A stretch of DNA of 40,624 bases, taken from assembly GCA_004322465.1 (NCBI GenBank), contig SCVO01000033.1, forward strand, positions 1-40,624, read 5' to 3'. How positions within the stretch are numbered: position 1 is the stretch's first letter; each line of letters opens with the position of its first letter. Shown here one piece after another: positions 31,633 through 39,937 of the stretch. This stretch comes from Candidatus Nitrosotenuis sp. Lineage in GTDB: Archaea; Thermoproteota; Nitrososphaeria; Nitrososphaerales; Nitrosopumilaceae. The position numbers and the translations under genes were made by a program. A model generated the notes under the pieces. That model did no database searches, was not told the DNA's origin, and was given only the letters and a program-made list of their open reading frames with translations.

Positions 31633-32436
31633 CAAGGAATTTTCTGACTCGGCAATATTTATCGCGTCTTTTAGTTCTTTGATTGTGAAAGGCTTTTGAA
31701 TAAAGGCGAGCACGCCCACACTTATTGTATCCTTGACGCGTTTTGTTGACTTTTCATCAGCAGTTATCACTATGATCTGCGCATCTGGTTTTTCCGATAA
31801 GATCTTGTTTGCCACAACATCCCCACTGATGTCAGGCAGACCCATATCAAGTAGAATTATGGGGTTTGTCTTGAGCAGTTTTTTGTATCCAGATATGGCT
31901 TCCTTTCCAGATGTAAACGAATGCGTATCCTTGTATCCAAGTTTTGCAAGATAGTTTTCAATTTTTAATATGATTGACTTGCTGTCATCCACTATCATCA
32001 CTGGGCGCAGAGACTCCACGACTGTGTTTCTTTTCAGGGTTTTTGATTTTTCAAACGCGGCTTTTGCGTCATCGTATCTTCCTGCTCGAAGAAAGCACTT
32101 TGCGGCGCACAGATAGGCGTTCTTTACACTATAGTTATTCTCCTTTTTTGCAAAGCCAAAATAGAGTTTGCCGGCTTCGGTTATTTCGCTTGACGAGTCT
32201 TTGCTTTGCTGTATTTTGCACTCTGCTGCAAGCACATAGGACAAAGCCGCCTTGATGGAATCAGTCTTTTTGAGAGATTCCGCGATGGTTGTAAATTGGT
32301 TGTATGCAGCCATGTTTTGTCGATTACGGAGGTGTGTCAGCGCCAGATCAAAGTTGGGCGATTTAGTTACCACGGTTTGATATGGGGTTTGTTTTATTTT
32401 ATGTCTTAGCTTGAAATTTGAAAATAACTTACACAA
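31621..32436 (-). CDS. TPR domain fused to response-regulator receiver
   Basis: A 271-residue protein. Residues about 25-140 are TPR-like helices (ALSYVLAAECKIQQ, NAYLCAAKCFLRAGRYDDAK). From about 145 there is a receiver domain: VMIVDDSKS, phospho-accepting Asp in IILLDMGLPD, VITADE and the Lys in FIQKPF. This couples phosphorylation to a scaffold instead of DNA binding. The TPR part resembles the first gene of the Pel-like operon (22856). No histidine kinase is adjacent. Confidence 0.85.
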   Translation of the reverse strand: MCKLFSNFKLRHKIKQTPYQTVVTKSPNFDLALTHLRNRQNMAAYNQFTTIAESLKKTDSIKAALSYVLAAECKIQQSKDSSSEITEAGKLYFGFAKKENNYSVKNAYLCAAKCFLRAGRYDDAKAAFEKSKTLKRNTVVESLRPVMIVDDSKSIILKIENYLAKLGYKDTHSFTSGKEAISGYKKLLKTNPIILLDMGLPDISGDVVANKILSEKPDAQIIVITADEKSTKRVKDTISVGVLAFIQKPFTIKELKDAINIAESENSLSKK

Positions 32437-33415
32437 AAAGTTTAATCAAAAGCATTGCAAGATACGAGACTGCCGCGCTTGCTGGAATTGTTATAATCCA
32501 AGCCCAGACTATCCTTTTACCTATTCCCCATCGAACTGCAGAGGCACGTCTTACTGCACCTGCACCCATAATGGCGCCCGAAATTGCATGAGTTGTGCTT
32601 GCGGGAATTCCAGCCTGTGCCAGAACTGCCAAAATTGTTGCGCCGCCAGTTTCTGCGGCAAACCCCTGGTAGGGTTTTAGCTGGGTTATTTTTACTGCCA
32701 TTGTTTTCACTATTCGCCATCCGCCAAAAAACGTGCCAAGGCTAATTGCGAGTGCTGCCATCAGTATGACGTAGTATGGTATTTCGAATTCTGTGATCAC
32801 CCCTTCTGTTAGCAAAATGAGCGCAATCACTCCCATTGTTTTTTGTCCATCGTTTGCGCCATGAGTTAGCGAGAAATAAGTAGACGATACAAGCTGCAGC
32901 TTGCCAAAAGCAGAGTTTACTTTGCCCGGTTTCTTTTTTGCAAATATTGTGATGATTAGTGTTGCAAGCAAAAACGCGCCAATGAGACCCACGATTGGAG
33001 AGACGATGATTCCTGTTGCGACCTTTGTAAGCCCATCAAAGATTATTGCGTGAGTTCCTGCGCCCGCTATGCCCGCGCCTATTATGCCTCCCACCAGAGC
33101 ATGGCTGCTTGAGGATGGAAGTCCCCACCACCAAGTTATCAGATTCCACACAATTGCCCCAGCCAGTGCACCTAGGATTATGTAAATGGTCACAAAGTCA
33201 GGATTAATTATTCCCTTACCAATGGTTGTTGCAACTGCTACGCCAAAAAGAAACGGGCCCGCAAAATTTGCCACAGCGGCAAGGGTTACTGCTTGAAGCG
33301 GTTTTAGGACCCTAGTGCCAACAACTGTCGCGATTGAGTTTGCCGCATCGTGAAATCCGTTGATAAAATCAAAAAATAATGCTGCAATTATCGCAACTAT
33401 TGCTAACTCATACAT
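32429..33415 (-). CDS. pitA: PiT-family inorganic phosphate permease
   Basis: A 328-residue polytopic membrane protein with both halves of the PiT signature: DFINGFHDAANSIATVVGTR (16-35) and SLTHGANDGQKTMGV. It imports phosphate with H+ or Na+. It is shorter than the bacterial Pit but like other archaeal forms. It is the second gene after the PhoU-like regulator, ten bases apart. Its end overlaps the start of the TPR-receiver gene by eight bases on the same strand. Confidence 0.93.
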   Translation of the reverse strand: MYELAIVAIIAALFFDFINGFHDAANSIATVVGTRVLKPLQAVTLAAVANFAGPFLFGVAVATTIGKGIINPDFVTIYIILGALAGAIVWNLITWWWGLPSSSSHALVGGIIGAGIAGAGTHAIIFDGLTKVATGIIVSPIVGLIGAFLLATLIITIFAKKKPGKVNSAFGKLQLVSSTYFSLTHGANDGQKTMGVIALILLTEGVITEFEIPYYVILMAALAISLGTFFGGWRIVKTMAVKITQLKPYQGFAAETGGATILAVLAQAGIPASTTHAISGAIMGAGAVRRASAVRWGIGKRIVWAWIITIPASAAVSYLAMLLIKLFV

Positions 33416-33425
33416 GTTTGTGCCT

Positions 33426-34058
33426 TTAGGTGTATTTCAGAACAATGTCCTCGATGACATCGGCAACATCAAGGCATCGGTCGGATGCGGTTTCTAGCGA
33501 TTCGTAAATGTCCTTTAGTTTTATTATGTTAATTGCGTCGGTCGTTTCAAACAGTTTCCCGACCGCGGTTCTGTACAGATCATCTACGGTGTGTTCAATA
33601 TCGCTTATTTTTCTACAGTGATCAATTAGTGACTTGTCTGCCTTGACGTTTTTGAGTTGGGATATCATTAGTTCCACCTCTTTGACTGCGTTTACTAGCT
33701 CTTTTGCAATATCTAGCATGTGCGGCGGATTTGACGATATGTGGTAGCTTACTATCCTGCCGGAAATTCCCTCCATGAAATCAATCACGTCGTCCGTTTT
33801 TGCAGCTATTCTTTGCATGTCCTCTCGGTCAAGAGGTGTGATGAACGTCTTGTTCAGTTCTGCAAATATGGATCGAGTCAGATCGTCTGCCTCACGTTCA
33901 ATTTGTTTTATTTTGATATGATACTCTGATGCCTTGTCGATATGAAGGAACAGTTGGACCAGCTCTTCGGACGCCTCTTTTGCCTTGATTGCGAGATTAT
34001 CTAGAATAGTTAAAATTTCTTTTTCGTTGGATTTTATCCAAGAAAGCCACTGACCCAT
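33426..34058 (-). CDS. PhoU-like (DUF47) phosphate transport partner
   Basis: A 210-residue all-helical protein typical of the DUF47/PhoU-like family: EREADDLTRSIFAELNKTFI, TPLDREDMQRIAAKTDDVID and a C-terminal SDRCLDVADVIEDIVLKY. These bind metal clusters and control the linked PiT permease, which follows directly. The family pairing is well known. The promoter lies in the 34059-34142 spacer shared with the P-II gene. Confidence 0.92.
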   Translation of the reverse strand: MGQWLSWIKSNEKEILTILDNLAIKAKEASEELVQLFLHIDKASEYHIKIKQIEREADDLTRSIFAELNKTFITPLDREDMQRIAAKTDDVIDFMEGISGRIVSYHISSNPPHMLDIAKELVNAVKEVELMISQLKNVKADKSLIDHCRKISDIEHTVDDLYRTAVGKLFETTDAINIIKLKDIYESLETASDRCLDVADVIEDIVLKYT

Positions 34059-34111
34059 GATGAGCTCGGTTTTTAATACAATTAAAGGCTGTACTACATA
34101 TACTATATTCC

Positions 34112-34121
34112 ACTATATAGT
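34112..34121. promoter_or_regulatory. Palindromic ACTATATAGT in divergent promoter region
   Basis: A perfect 10-bp palindrome with a TATA core lies between the PhoU-like and P-II genes. A second TATA-like tract, TACTATATT, is at 34101-34109. The two may serve opposite-facing promoters. Confidence 0.45.
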
Positions 34122-34175
34122 AAGTGATCTGGTTTTCATAAAATGGTTTTTTACAGTCAACAGGTGAGCAAAAAC

Positions 34176-34520
34176 ATGAAACGCATCGAGGCCATAATTC
34201 CGAATAACAAGATGAGTTTGGTCGTTTCCGCAATAGAAGGCGCAGGCGTTACTGGGATCACCGTGGTTGACTCTCGTGGACGCGGAAAGGGCGCACGCCC
34301 ATCAGTAAGGAGTTCAAGGGGCACGAAAATGCAACCGGCGGAATACAACAATTTGATCACAGCAATAACAATTGTGGACGATTCCAAAGTAGAGCAGGTA
34401 ATAAACGCCATTCTAGATATTGCAAGTACTGGGACAAGTGGGGATGGAAAAATATTCATTTCGTCTGTTGAAGAAACAATAGACATTCAGACAAAGCGTC
34501 GAAGTAAAGACACCCCTTAA
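34176..34520 (+). CDS. P-II family nitrogen/energy signal protein (GlnK-like)
   Basis: A 114-residue P-II protein: KRIEAIIPNNKMSLVVSAIE, T-loop region GRGKGARPSVRSSRGTK, and the C-terminal signature TGTSGDGKIFISSVEE. The modified Tyr51 of enterobacterial GlnB is absent. P-II proteins bind ATP/ADP and 2-oxoglutarate and steer ammonium transport and metabolism. The start ATG 34176 follows AGGTGA at eight bases; an upstream ATG at 34143 lies 27 bases from a TATA box. No ammonium transporter gene is adjacent. Confidence 0.92.
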   Translation: MKRIEAIIPNNKMSLVVSAIEGAGVTGITVVDSRGRGKGARPSVRSSRGTKMQPAEYNNLITAITIVDDSKVEQVINAILDIASTGTSGDGKIFISSVEETIDIQTKRRSKDTP

Positions 34521-34598
34521 CTCTACAAAATTTCAATTTGATTATCAAGTGATTACAACAAAACAACATTAAATTGAGTCCGAAATTGCAAACTAGCT

Positions 34599-34766
34599 AT
34601 GAGCGACAGGATAACAATACTGCTTGATAACGACCTCACAAAACAACTGCGTCAAATTCAGGCAAAAATGATCACGTTGACTGGTAAATCAGTGAGTTTT
34701 TCCTACGTACTGAATCTAGCTGTAAAAGAAGGGCTGCCGAAATTAAAGCCAAAGACTTCGGAATGA
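34599..34766 (+). CDS. Small ribbon-helix-helix protein (55 aa)
   Basis: It starts MSDRITILLDNDLTKQLRQI and continues with KMITLTGKSVSFSYVLNLAV. The strand-helix-helix order and the family resemblance to the 780 gene point to an RHH DNA-binding protein. A CATTAAATTG box lies 27 bases before the ATG, suggesting a leaderless mRNA. It stands between two P-II genes, one of which seems to end in an RHH domain itself. Confidence 0.7.
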   Translation: MSDRITILLDNDLTKQLRQIQAKMITLTGKSVSFSYVLNLAVKEGLPKLKPKTSE

Positions 34767-34774
34767 GTTCACAC

Positions 34775-35338
34775 TCAAAGTTTGTTTAGATCGTAAACTG
34801 TTTTTTGCGGTTTTAATTTTTCTTCAAGCGTCGGCAAGTATTCCAAGATGCAAAAGTTGACCAAGTCACTAAACGACTTTATTTTGTAGTTTGCCTGCAG
34901 GAATTCCTTGTTTTGCTCATAGAACTGATCTATTCTGAGTAGGGCATATTTTTGCAATGGGACAAGCCTGCTTCTTTTTGTTGCCTGCATCAGAGGAGAC
35001 AGGGGCTCTAGTTCTTTTTCCCCCTCAAGGGTGTTCATGTCAACTATTTCGGTCATTTCGGAAACAAAGATTTTGCCACCGTCTTTGGGTTTTATTCCTG
35101 AAGATTGGGAGATTATTTCAATGACTCTTTTTGCGTCCATGTCAGGAACAACTAGTTCGATTTTTACCAATGGGATGCTTTTGAGGCCGGCATTTCCCAT
35201 CTTTGGCCCCGTTTGTTTATCAAAGATGTCATTATTCGATATGTCGTGTTTTGCGATAATATACGAGCCTATCTTTGAGAGATGATCTTTTAGTGTCGAA
35301 AAATTTTGAGAACGAATAATCGCTTCTATTTTTTTCAT
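34775..35338 (-). CDS. P-II domain fused to a putative RHH DNA-binding domain
   Basis: A 187-residue protein. Residues 1-110 form a P-II-like domain (KKIEAIIRSQNFSTLKDHLS, IPLVKIELVVPD, KDGGKIFVSEMTEIV) with a shortened, altered T-loop. Residues about 130-180 read YALLRIDQFYEQNKEFLQAN, then KSFSDLVNFCILEYLPTLEE: a strand, helix and second helix as in RHH proteins. A fusion of P-II sensing with DNA binding would make a one-component regulator. The RHH assignment is by pattern only. Confidence 0.75.
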   Translation of the reverse strand: MKKIEAIIRSQNFSTLKDHLSKIGSYIIAKHDISNNDIFDKQTGPKMGNAGLKSIPLVKIELVVPDMDAKRVIEIISQSSGIKPKDGGKIFVSEMTEIVDMNTLEGEKELEPLSPLMQATKRSRLVPLQKYALLRIDQFYEQNKEFLQANYKIKSFSDLVNFCILEYLPTLEEKLKPQKTVYDLNKL

Positions 35339-35381
35339 TCCTTTTGAAGGACGTTATTTATTTATTAATTATTTGATGGTT

Positions 35382-36431
35382 TCAAGGATTGATAACTGCC
35401 CTGCCGATTATTTTCCTCGCCTTTAGGTCTTCCAGCGCAGTGTTCGCGTCTGAAAGCGAGTATCTCTTGGAGATGGTCGGGTTTATCACGCCTCGTTTTG
35501 CCAGTCCAATCAGTTCCAGCATGTCATTATAGTTTCCAGTATACGCACCCTGAATAGTGATTGCCTTTAGCGGAATGGTAACGAGTGACAGGTCTATTGA
35601 GCCGCCAAAAAGACCCACAAGAATCATGTTTCCGCGTTTTCGCAAAACAGCCAATCCCAATTTTACAGTAGGCGGTGCATTCACAAAATCAATGACACAG
35701 TCAGCACCCTTACCGTTGCAAAGCGAGACGATTTTTTGTGCGGCATCAGGATCTTTAGAATTTACAACGCTATCTGCACCCAGTTCTTTGGCAAGAGTGA
35801 GTTTTGCATCGTCTATATCCACACATATGATGTTGGCGTTTGTGATTGCCCTTGCAATCTGCACTCCCATTAGCCCCAACCCCCCGGCTCCAAAGATTAC
35901 CATGTTGTGCTGCGAGTTGGCGTTTGATTTTTTAATTGCAGTGTAAGCGGTAAGGCCGGAACACGCAAGAGACGTGGCAGCATCAAGATCAATTCCATTT
36001 ATTTTAGCTAAAAACTTGAAATGAGGAACTAGTACGTATTCAGCATATCCGCCGTTTTGAAATACACCCAGAGAGCGTGGAGCGTCACAAATATTGTCAT
36101 TTCCCACCCTACATGCAGAGCAAATCCCACACCCAATCCAAGGATAGACCAAGACGTCATCGCCTACGCTTATTCCTTGGACCGCACTTCCGATTTCAGA
36201 CACGGTGCCTACGATTTCATGGCCAGGCGTGACTGGAAATTTGACTCCTCTGTCGGTCACTTTCATAAAGCCGTCACCGGTATCATAGCCTCCTTCCCAA
36301 AGGTGCAAGTCGCTGTGACAAACACCCGTAGCCTTTACTTTTATTACAACCTCAACATCTTTTGGTTTTGGAGTTTCTATTTCCATTATTTCTAACGGTT
36401 GTTGTGGAGATACGATTCGGGCAGCCTTCAT
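35382..36431 (-). CDS. Zinc-dependent alcohol dehydrogenase (MDR family)
   Basis: A 349-residue enzyme. Catalytic zinc ligands lie in TGVCHSDLH and TPGHEIVG; the structural zinc lobe is CGICSACRVGNDNIC. The NAD(P)-binding GAGGLGLMG is in the Rossmann part. It belongs to the AdhP/AdhA-like group, and NAD or NADP cannot be decided with certainty (VDIDDAKL suggests NAD). Monocistronic between the P-II-RHH gene and scpA. Confidence 0.93.
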   Translation of the reverse strand: MKAARIVSPQQPLEIMEIETPKPKDVEVVIKVKATGVCHSDLHLWEGGYDTGDGFMKVTDRGVKFPVTPGHEIVGTVSEIGSAVQGISVGDDVLVYPWIGCGICSACRVGNDNICDAPRSLGVFQNGGYAEYVLVPHFKFLAKINGIDLDAATSLACSGLTAYTAIKKSNANSQHNMVIFGAGGLGLMGVQIARAITNANIICVDIDDAKLTLAKELGADSVVNSKDPDAAQKIVSLCNGKGADCVIDFVNAPPTVKLGLAVLRKRGNMILVGLFGGSIDLSLVTIPLKAITIQGAYTGNYNDMLELIGLAKRGVINPTISKRYSLSDANTALEDLKARKIIGRAVINP

Positions 36432-36529
36432 TATGGATCGACAGCACTAATAACAATATAAGAGTTGACCGGCAAGGGCAAAAAAGTAGAGCCCCACAGT
36501 ATTATTAAACAAAACACATGTTTTTAGTT

Positions 36530-37201
36530 ATGAGTGAGAACCAGGCAGAAAATATTTCTCAAGCTCCGGTAAGCGTTCTGTTTAACCCAAACACCATAGC
36601 AAAAAAGGACGTCTGGGAGATCAACATTGTCCAGATTTTAGAGATCCTAATTCACATTTTAAAAAAGGCTGACAAAAAAGACCTCAGGGTTGCAGGAATG
36701 GCAGCACTTTCGTCCTCGCTCATACACAGAATGAAAGTTGAGAGGATTTTTGCGTTGCAGAAGGCAGCGATGGAGAAAAAGCCACTCAGGGGAAGAGTCG
36801 ATGTAGATGTCGAAATGCTCAACATACCGTACCGCCACGAATCCACATATCCGGTAACATTAGACGAGTTACTTTCGCTTTTGGAAAACCTGATCGGCGC
36901 AATCGCAAACCCCAGCTCAAGAAGGGGCGGACACCTAAGGTTTGAACCAGTAGATGTTCCAGACTTTAAGGATTATTTCGTATCGCTTGAAAACATAATT
37001 GGAAAATACGAGGAATTGATTCTAAGAAAAATAGGGGACGCGGGTTCAGGATTTTTGAATTCAATAATTGCGGATTTGGACACGGTTGATTCCATCAGGT
37101 GCTTTTTTGCGATTTTATTTTTGGCCAGGGATCAAAAGGTAGACTTGGAACAAATCGAGGACGACATCAAAATAACCATACTCACAGAGAGTGTCACGTA
37201 G
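36530..37201 (+). CDS. scpA: ScpA, segregation and condensation protein A
   Basis: About 223 residues from ATG 36530 (an ATG four codons upstream is possible). Kleisin-like helical protein with DVWEINIVQILEILIHILKK at the N-terminus and a winged-helix C-terminus (SIRCFFAILFLARDQKVDLE). It links SMC heads in the condensin complex together with ScpB, whose gene follows ten bases later. Confidence 0.85.
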   Translation: MSENQAENISQAPVSVLFNPNTIAKKDVWEINIVQILEILIHILKKADKKDLRVAGMAALSSSLIHRMKVERIFALQKAAMEKKPLRGRVDVDVEMLNIPYRHESTYPVTLDELLSLLENLIGAIANPSSRRGGHLRFEPVDVPDFKDYFVSLENIIGKYEELILRKIGDAGSGFLNSIIADLDTVDSIRCFFAILFLARDQKVDLEQIEDDIKITILTESVT

Positions 37202-37211
37202 AGGTGGAGTC

Positions 37212-37778
37212 ATGACAAAAATCGACGATGATGGCGAGGCGACGGCTCGACTAGAGGCTGCACTGTATTCCGCTGGAAGGCCCCTTTCAATAGAGGAGCT
37301 AATCAAGGCATCAGGCACGGAATCCAGAACAAAGACACTTGCCCTGCTTGGCGGAATAGAGAAAAAAACAAAGTCGGCGTACAAGGCACTTGAGATAGCC
37401 ACGCTTCCAGACGGCTCCTACGTATTCCAGCTAAAGCCGGAATTCAACAGTGTGATTCGAAGATATGCCTCAAAGCCAATTCTACCAAACGCGACCCTCA
37501 AGACACTATCATACATCGCATACATGCAGCCCATATCATCAAAGCAGCTAGTTGAAACAAGGGGCACTGGGGTTTACTCGCATCTCAAAGAACTTCAGCA
37601 GCTCGATTACATCACTCATCAAAATGTAGGCAGACTGAAAATTTACACAACCACAATAAAATTCCAAAAATATTTTGGAATTAGCGGAGACGCAGACGTT
37701 CTAAAACAGAAACTATTCAAAAAAGCCAGAAAGGCGCCGGCGGAATCTGTTTCAAGCCCAGAACAGATTACCCAATAA
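37212..37778 (+). CDS. scpB: ScpB, segregation and condensation protein B
   Basis: A 188-residue protein with two winged-helix domains (ARLEAALYSAGRPLSIEELI, then TLKTLSYIAYMQPISSKQLV and RGTGVYSHLKELQQLDYI), typical of ScpB. The ATG at 37212 follows GAGGTGGAG; a GTG at 37191 would overlap scpA. Translated with scpA from one mRNA. Confidence 0.88.
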   Translation: MTKIDDDGEATARLEAALYSAGRPLSIEELIKASGTESRTKTLALLGGIEKKTKSAYKALEIATLPDGSYVFQLKPEFNSVIRRYASKPILPNATLKTLSYIAYMQPISSKQLVETRGTGVYSHLKELQQLDYITHQNVGRLKIYTTTIKFQKYFGISGDADVLKQKLFKKARKAPAESVSSPEQITQ

Positions 37779-37859
37779 GCATAATTTTCGATTAGTCCAA
37801 GCCAGTTATTTGAGAATTTTTGCGTTGTGTATAAATTAGAGTAAAAATGAAACGACTTT

Positions 37860-38240
37860 GTGAAAAGGTCAGTAGAGAATCTTTCAACAAGCAAGATAAC
37901 GGGCGGAAGACGACACCCATTACGAACCAGAAGAAAGTACGACATGGATAGATTTCCAAATGAGGCAAACATCGGAACCCAAGTTACAGTAACAAGACAG
38001 GTTCGTGCAAATCATGTAAAGACTGGACTGAAAACAATTGATTATGTTAATTTGGCAATGCCAGATAAAAAAGTGAAAAAAACTAAAATTCTCAAAGTTC
38101 TAGAAAACGCGACCAATAGCGACTACCAGAGACGTGGTGTTATTTCCAAAGGTGCGATTTTAGAAACAGAAAATGGCAAGTGCCGTGTTGTGTCAAGACC
38201 TGGACAACACGGAGTAGTAAACGCAATTCTCTTAAAGTGA
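37860..38240 (+). CDS. rps8e: 30S ribosomal protein S8e
   Basis: A 126-residue protein starting at GTG 37860: STSKITGGRRHPLRTRRKYD and a C-terminal RPGQHGVVNAILL, clear S8e hallmarks. S8e is a small-subunit protein found in archaea and eukaryotes. Followed four bases later by srp19. Confidence 0.96.
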   Translation: MKRSVENLSTSKITGGRRHPLRTRRKYDMDRFPNEANIGTQVTVTRQVRANHVKTGLKTIDYVNLAMPDKKVKKTKILKVLENATNSDYQRRGVISKGAILETENGKCRVVSRPGQHGVVNAILLK

Positions 38241-38244
38241 TTCA

Positions 38245-38544
38245 ATGAAAGATTACGAACACATCGTAATCTGGTTAGATTATTTCAACAAGACATTGAC
38301 AAAAAGAATGGGGCGGAGACTTCCAAAAGACAAGTGCGTCTTTGATCCTTCCCTCAAAGAACTAACAGATGCCGCAAAAGAAGCTGGATTTGAAACAACG
38401 GAATCTGATGACAAGGTGCGATTTCCAAGGAGGGCGTTTGTCAGGTCAGGATACATCACATTGCCAAAAGTTTCTCCAAAGGCAAAAGTACTCTACAAGA
38501 TTTCAGAAAAACTTGTCGCAAAAAGAGCAAAACAGTCGAAATAA
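38245..38544 (+). CDS. srp19: Signal recognition particle 19 kDa protein (SRP19)
   Basis: A 99-residue protein: HIVIWLDYFNKTLTKRMGRR, LPKDKCVFDPSLKELTDAAK and KVLYKISEKLV fit archaeal SRP19, which binds SRP RNA helices 6 and 8 and helps load SRP54. It follows rps8e directly. Confidence 0.92.
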   Translation: MKDYEHIVIWLDYFNKTLTKRMGRRLPKDKCVFDPSLKELTDAAKEAGFETTESDDKVRFPRRAFVRSGYITLPKVSPKAKVLYKISEKLVAKRAKQSK

Positions 38545-38639
38545 AATTCAATATAGCTCGCAGCTAAAGTAAAGTTGACAGAAGTATATGATTAGCACTT
38601 GATGGTTCTAGACCTTAATTGCAGGAGGTAGGGGAAATT

Positions 38640-38882
38640 ATGCACTTGGCCAGTAGTGGCAGAGTCATCATACGACTCAAGGTACCACTTGATGAAGGCA
38701 GAATTGTTTGTGACAACACTGGAAGAAAGGTTGCCAAAGTAACGGAGATGATAGGCCCGGTATCAAAGCCATATGCTTCGGCAATATCCCTGACAAACAA
38801 TATCAAAAAATACATCGACCAAAAAGTGTACGCCCTTGATGAACCTGTGATTAAACGTGATAAATTTAGGAGAAAAAGATGA
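38640..38882 (+). CDS. gar1: Gar1-like H/ACA RNP protein
   Basis: About 80 residues from ATG 38640 after AGGGG; TTG 38619 is a possible earlier start. GRVIIRLKVPLDEGRIVCDN and KVTEMIGPVSKPYASAISL are typical of Gar1, a small beta-barrel protein of pseudouridylation RNPs. The tail is basic (KRDKFRRKR). Its stop overlaps the TFB-3 start as ATGA, an arrangement linking tRNA/rRNA modification and transcription genes. Confidence 0.88.
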   Translation: MHLASSGRVIIRLKVPLDEGRIVCDNTGRKVAKVTEMIGPVSKPYASAISLTNNIKKYIDQKVYALDEPVIKRDKFRRKR

Positions 38883-39838
38883 ACATAACAGAACTACAAA
38901 CATGCTGCCCAGAATGTAAATCGTCACTAGTTGATGATGTACATAATGGCGAGCAAATTTGTTCCATGTGCGGAATCGTAGTCATGGAACAGATGGCAGA
39001 CTATGGCCCAGAATCGAAAAGCTCAAGCATCGAAGAAAGAACAAAGCTCACACGAGCAAGCGGACAAACTACTTTTTCGCAACATGACTTGGGAATTGCA
39101 ACGGAAATTTCCATCAGCACGAAGGATTTTTCTGGAAAGACAATCAATTACCAGGTCGCAAATCAAATGCACAACCTCCGAAAGTGGCAACAAAGAGTCA
39201 GGGTATCATCCCCAAGAGAGAGAAGACTCGCAAATGTTCTCACCGTGATTGGAGGGACGTGCCAAAGCTTGACGCTTTCTTCAAACGTTTTGGAGACTGC
39301 GTCAATGATTTACAGAAATCTTGACTCCCACATGGAGGTAAAAGGAAAATCTGTTGCGTGCATTGCGGCAGCCGTGATTTACATGGCGTGCAAACAATGC
39401 GACGTAGTAAGGTCGCTTGAGGAAATTTGCAGTGGGACTGGATCCAACAAGGATCTCAAGATGAAAACAAAGCTCGCTGCAAAATACTACAGAACGCTCG
39501 TAATGGAGCTTGGTTCAGTAACTGCACCTGTCATAACCATGGACAAGTACATCTCCAAGATTTCAAATCTGACAAATACGGATGTCAGAGTAGAAAGACT
39601 AGCCTTGGAGATTGCGGAAAAAACAGACGACTCAAGCGTGGCAGACGGCAAGGCGCCAAACGGAATCGCTGCCGCGTATCTGTATATCGCATCCATCTTG
39701 CTTGGACAAAACGTGCTTCAACGCGACGTGTCCAGCATTGCGGGAGTAACCGAAGTTACCATACGTAACAGATGCAAAGAAATTCTTTCATGCTACAAGC
39801 TGAATCTGACACTAAGACCTAGTTTTGCCAAAAACTAA
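38879..39838 (+). CDS. tfb: Transcription initiation factor B (TFB-3)
   Basis: A 319-residue TFIIB homologue with an intact zinc ribbon (CCPECKSSLVDDVHNGEQIC then SMCG), a canonical B-reader/linker (SSIEERTKLTRASGQTTFSQ, HDLGIATEIS) and two cyclin repeats (SVACIAAAVIYMACKQCDVV, GIAAAYLYIASILLG). The conserved linker and linkage to gar1 make this the likely housekeeping TFB of the three. Confidence 0.96.
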   Translation: MNITELQTCCPECKSSLVDDVHNGEQICSMCGIVVMEQMADYGPESKSSSIEERTKLTRASGQTTFSQHDLGIATEISISTKDFSGKTINYQVANQMHNLRKWQQRVRVSSPRERRLANVLTVIGGTCQSLTLSSNVLETASMIYRNLDSHMEVKGKSVACIAAAVIYMACKQCDVVRSLEEICSGTGSNKDLKMKTKLAAKYYRTLVMELGSVTAPVITMDKYISKISNLTNTDVRVERLALEIAEKTDDSSVADGKAPNGIAAAYLYIASILLGQNVLQRDVSSIAGVTEVTIRNRCKEILSCYKLNLTLRPSFAKN

Positions 39839-39904
39839 ACACTAATCCTTCTTTCTTTTTGTTTTTTGATGTCAGTCAAGATTAGGGTCAGCTAAAATTA
39901 GTCG

Positions 39905-39914
39905 AAATTATATA
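39905..39914 (+). promoter_or_regulatory. TATA box of sufC
   Basis: AAATTATATA lies 27 bases before the ATG at 39938, the typical spacing for a leaderless archaeal mRNA. Confidence 0.65.
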
Positions 39915-39937
39915 GACTTTGAAGAGAATAGCAAAAC

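Noticed and set aside
32411-32680. Cysteine-rich plus-strand frame over the end of the phosphate permease
   Set aside because: Antisense to conserved PiT permease sequence; the cysteines arise from reverse-complemented Ala/Thr codons.
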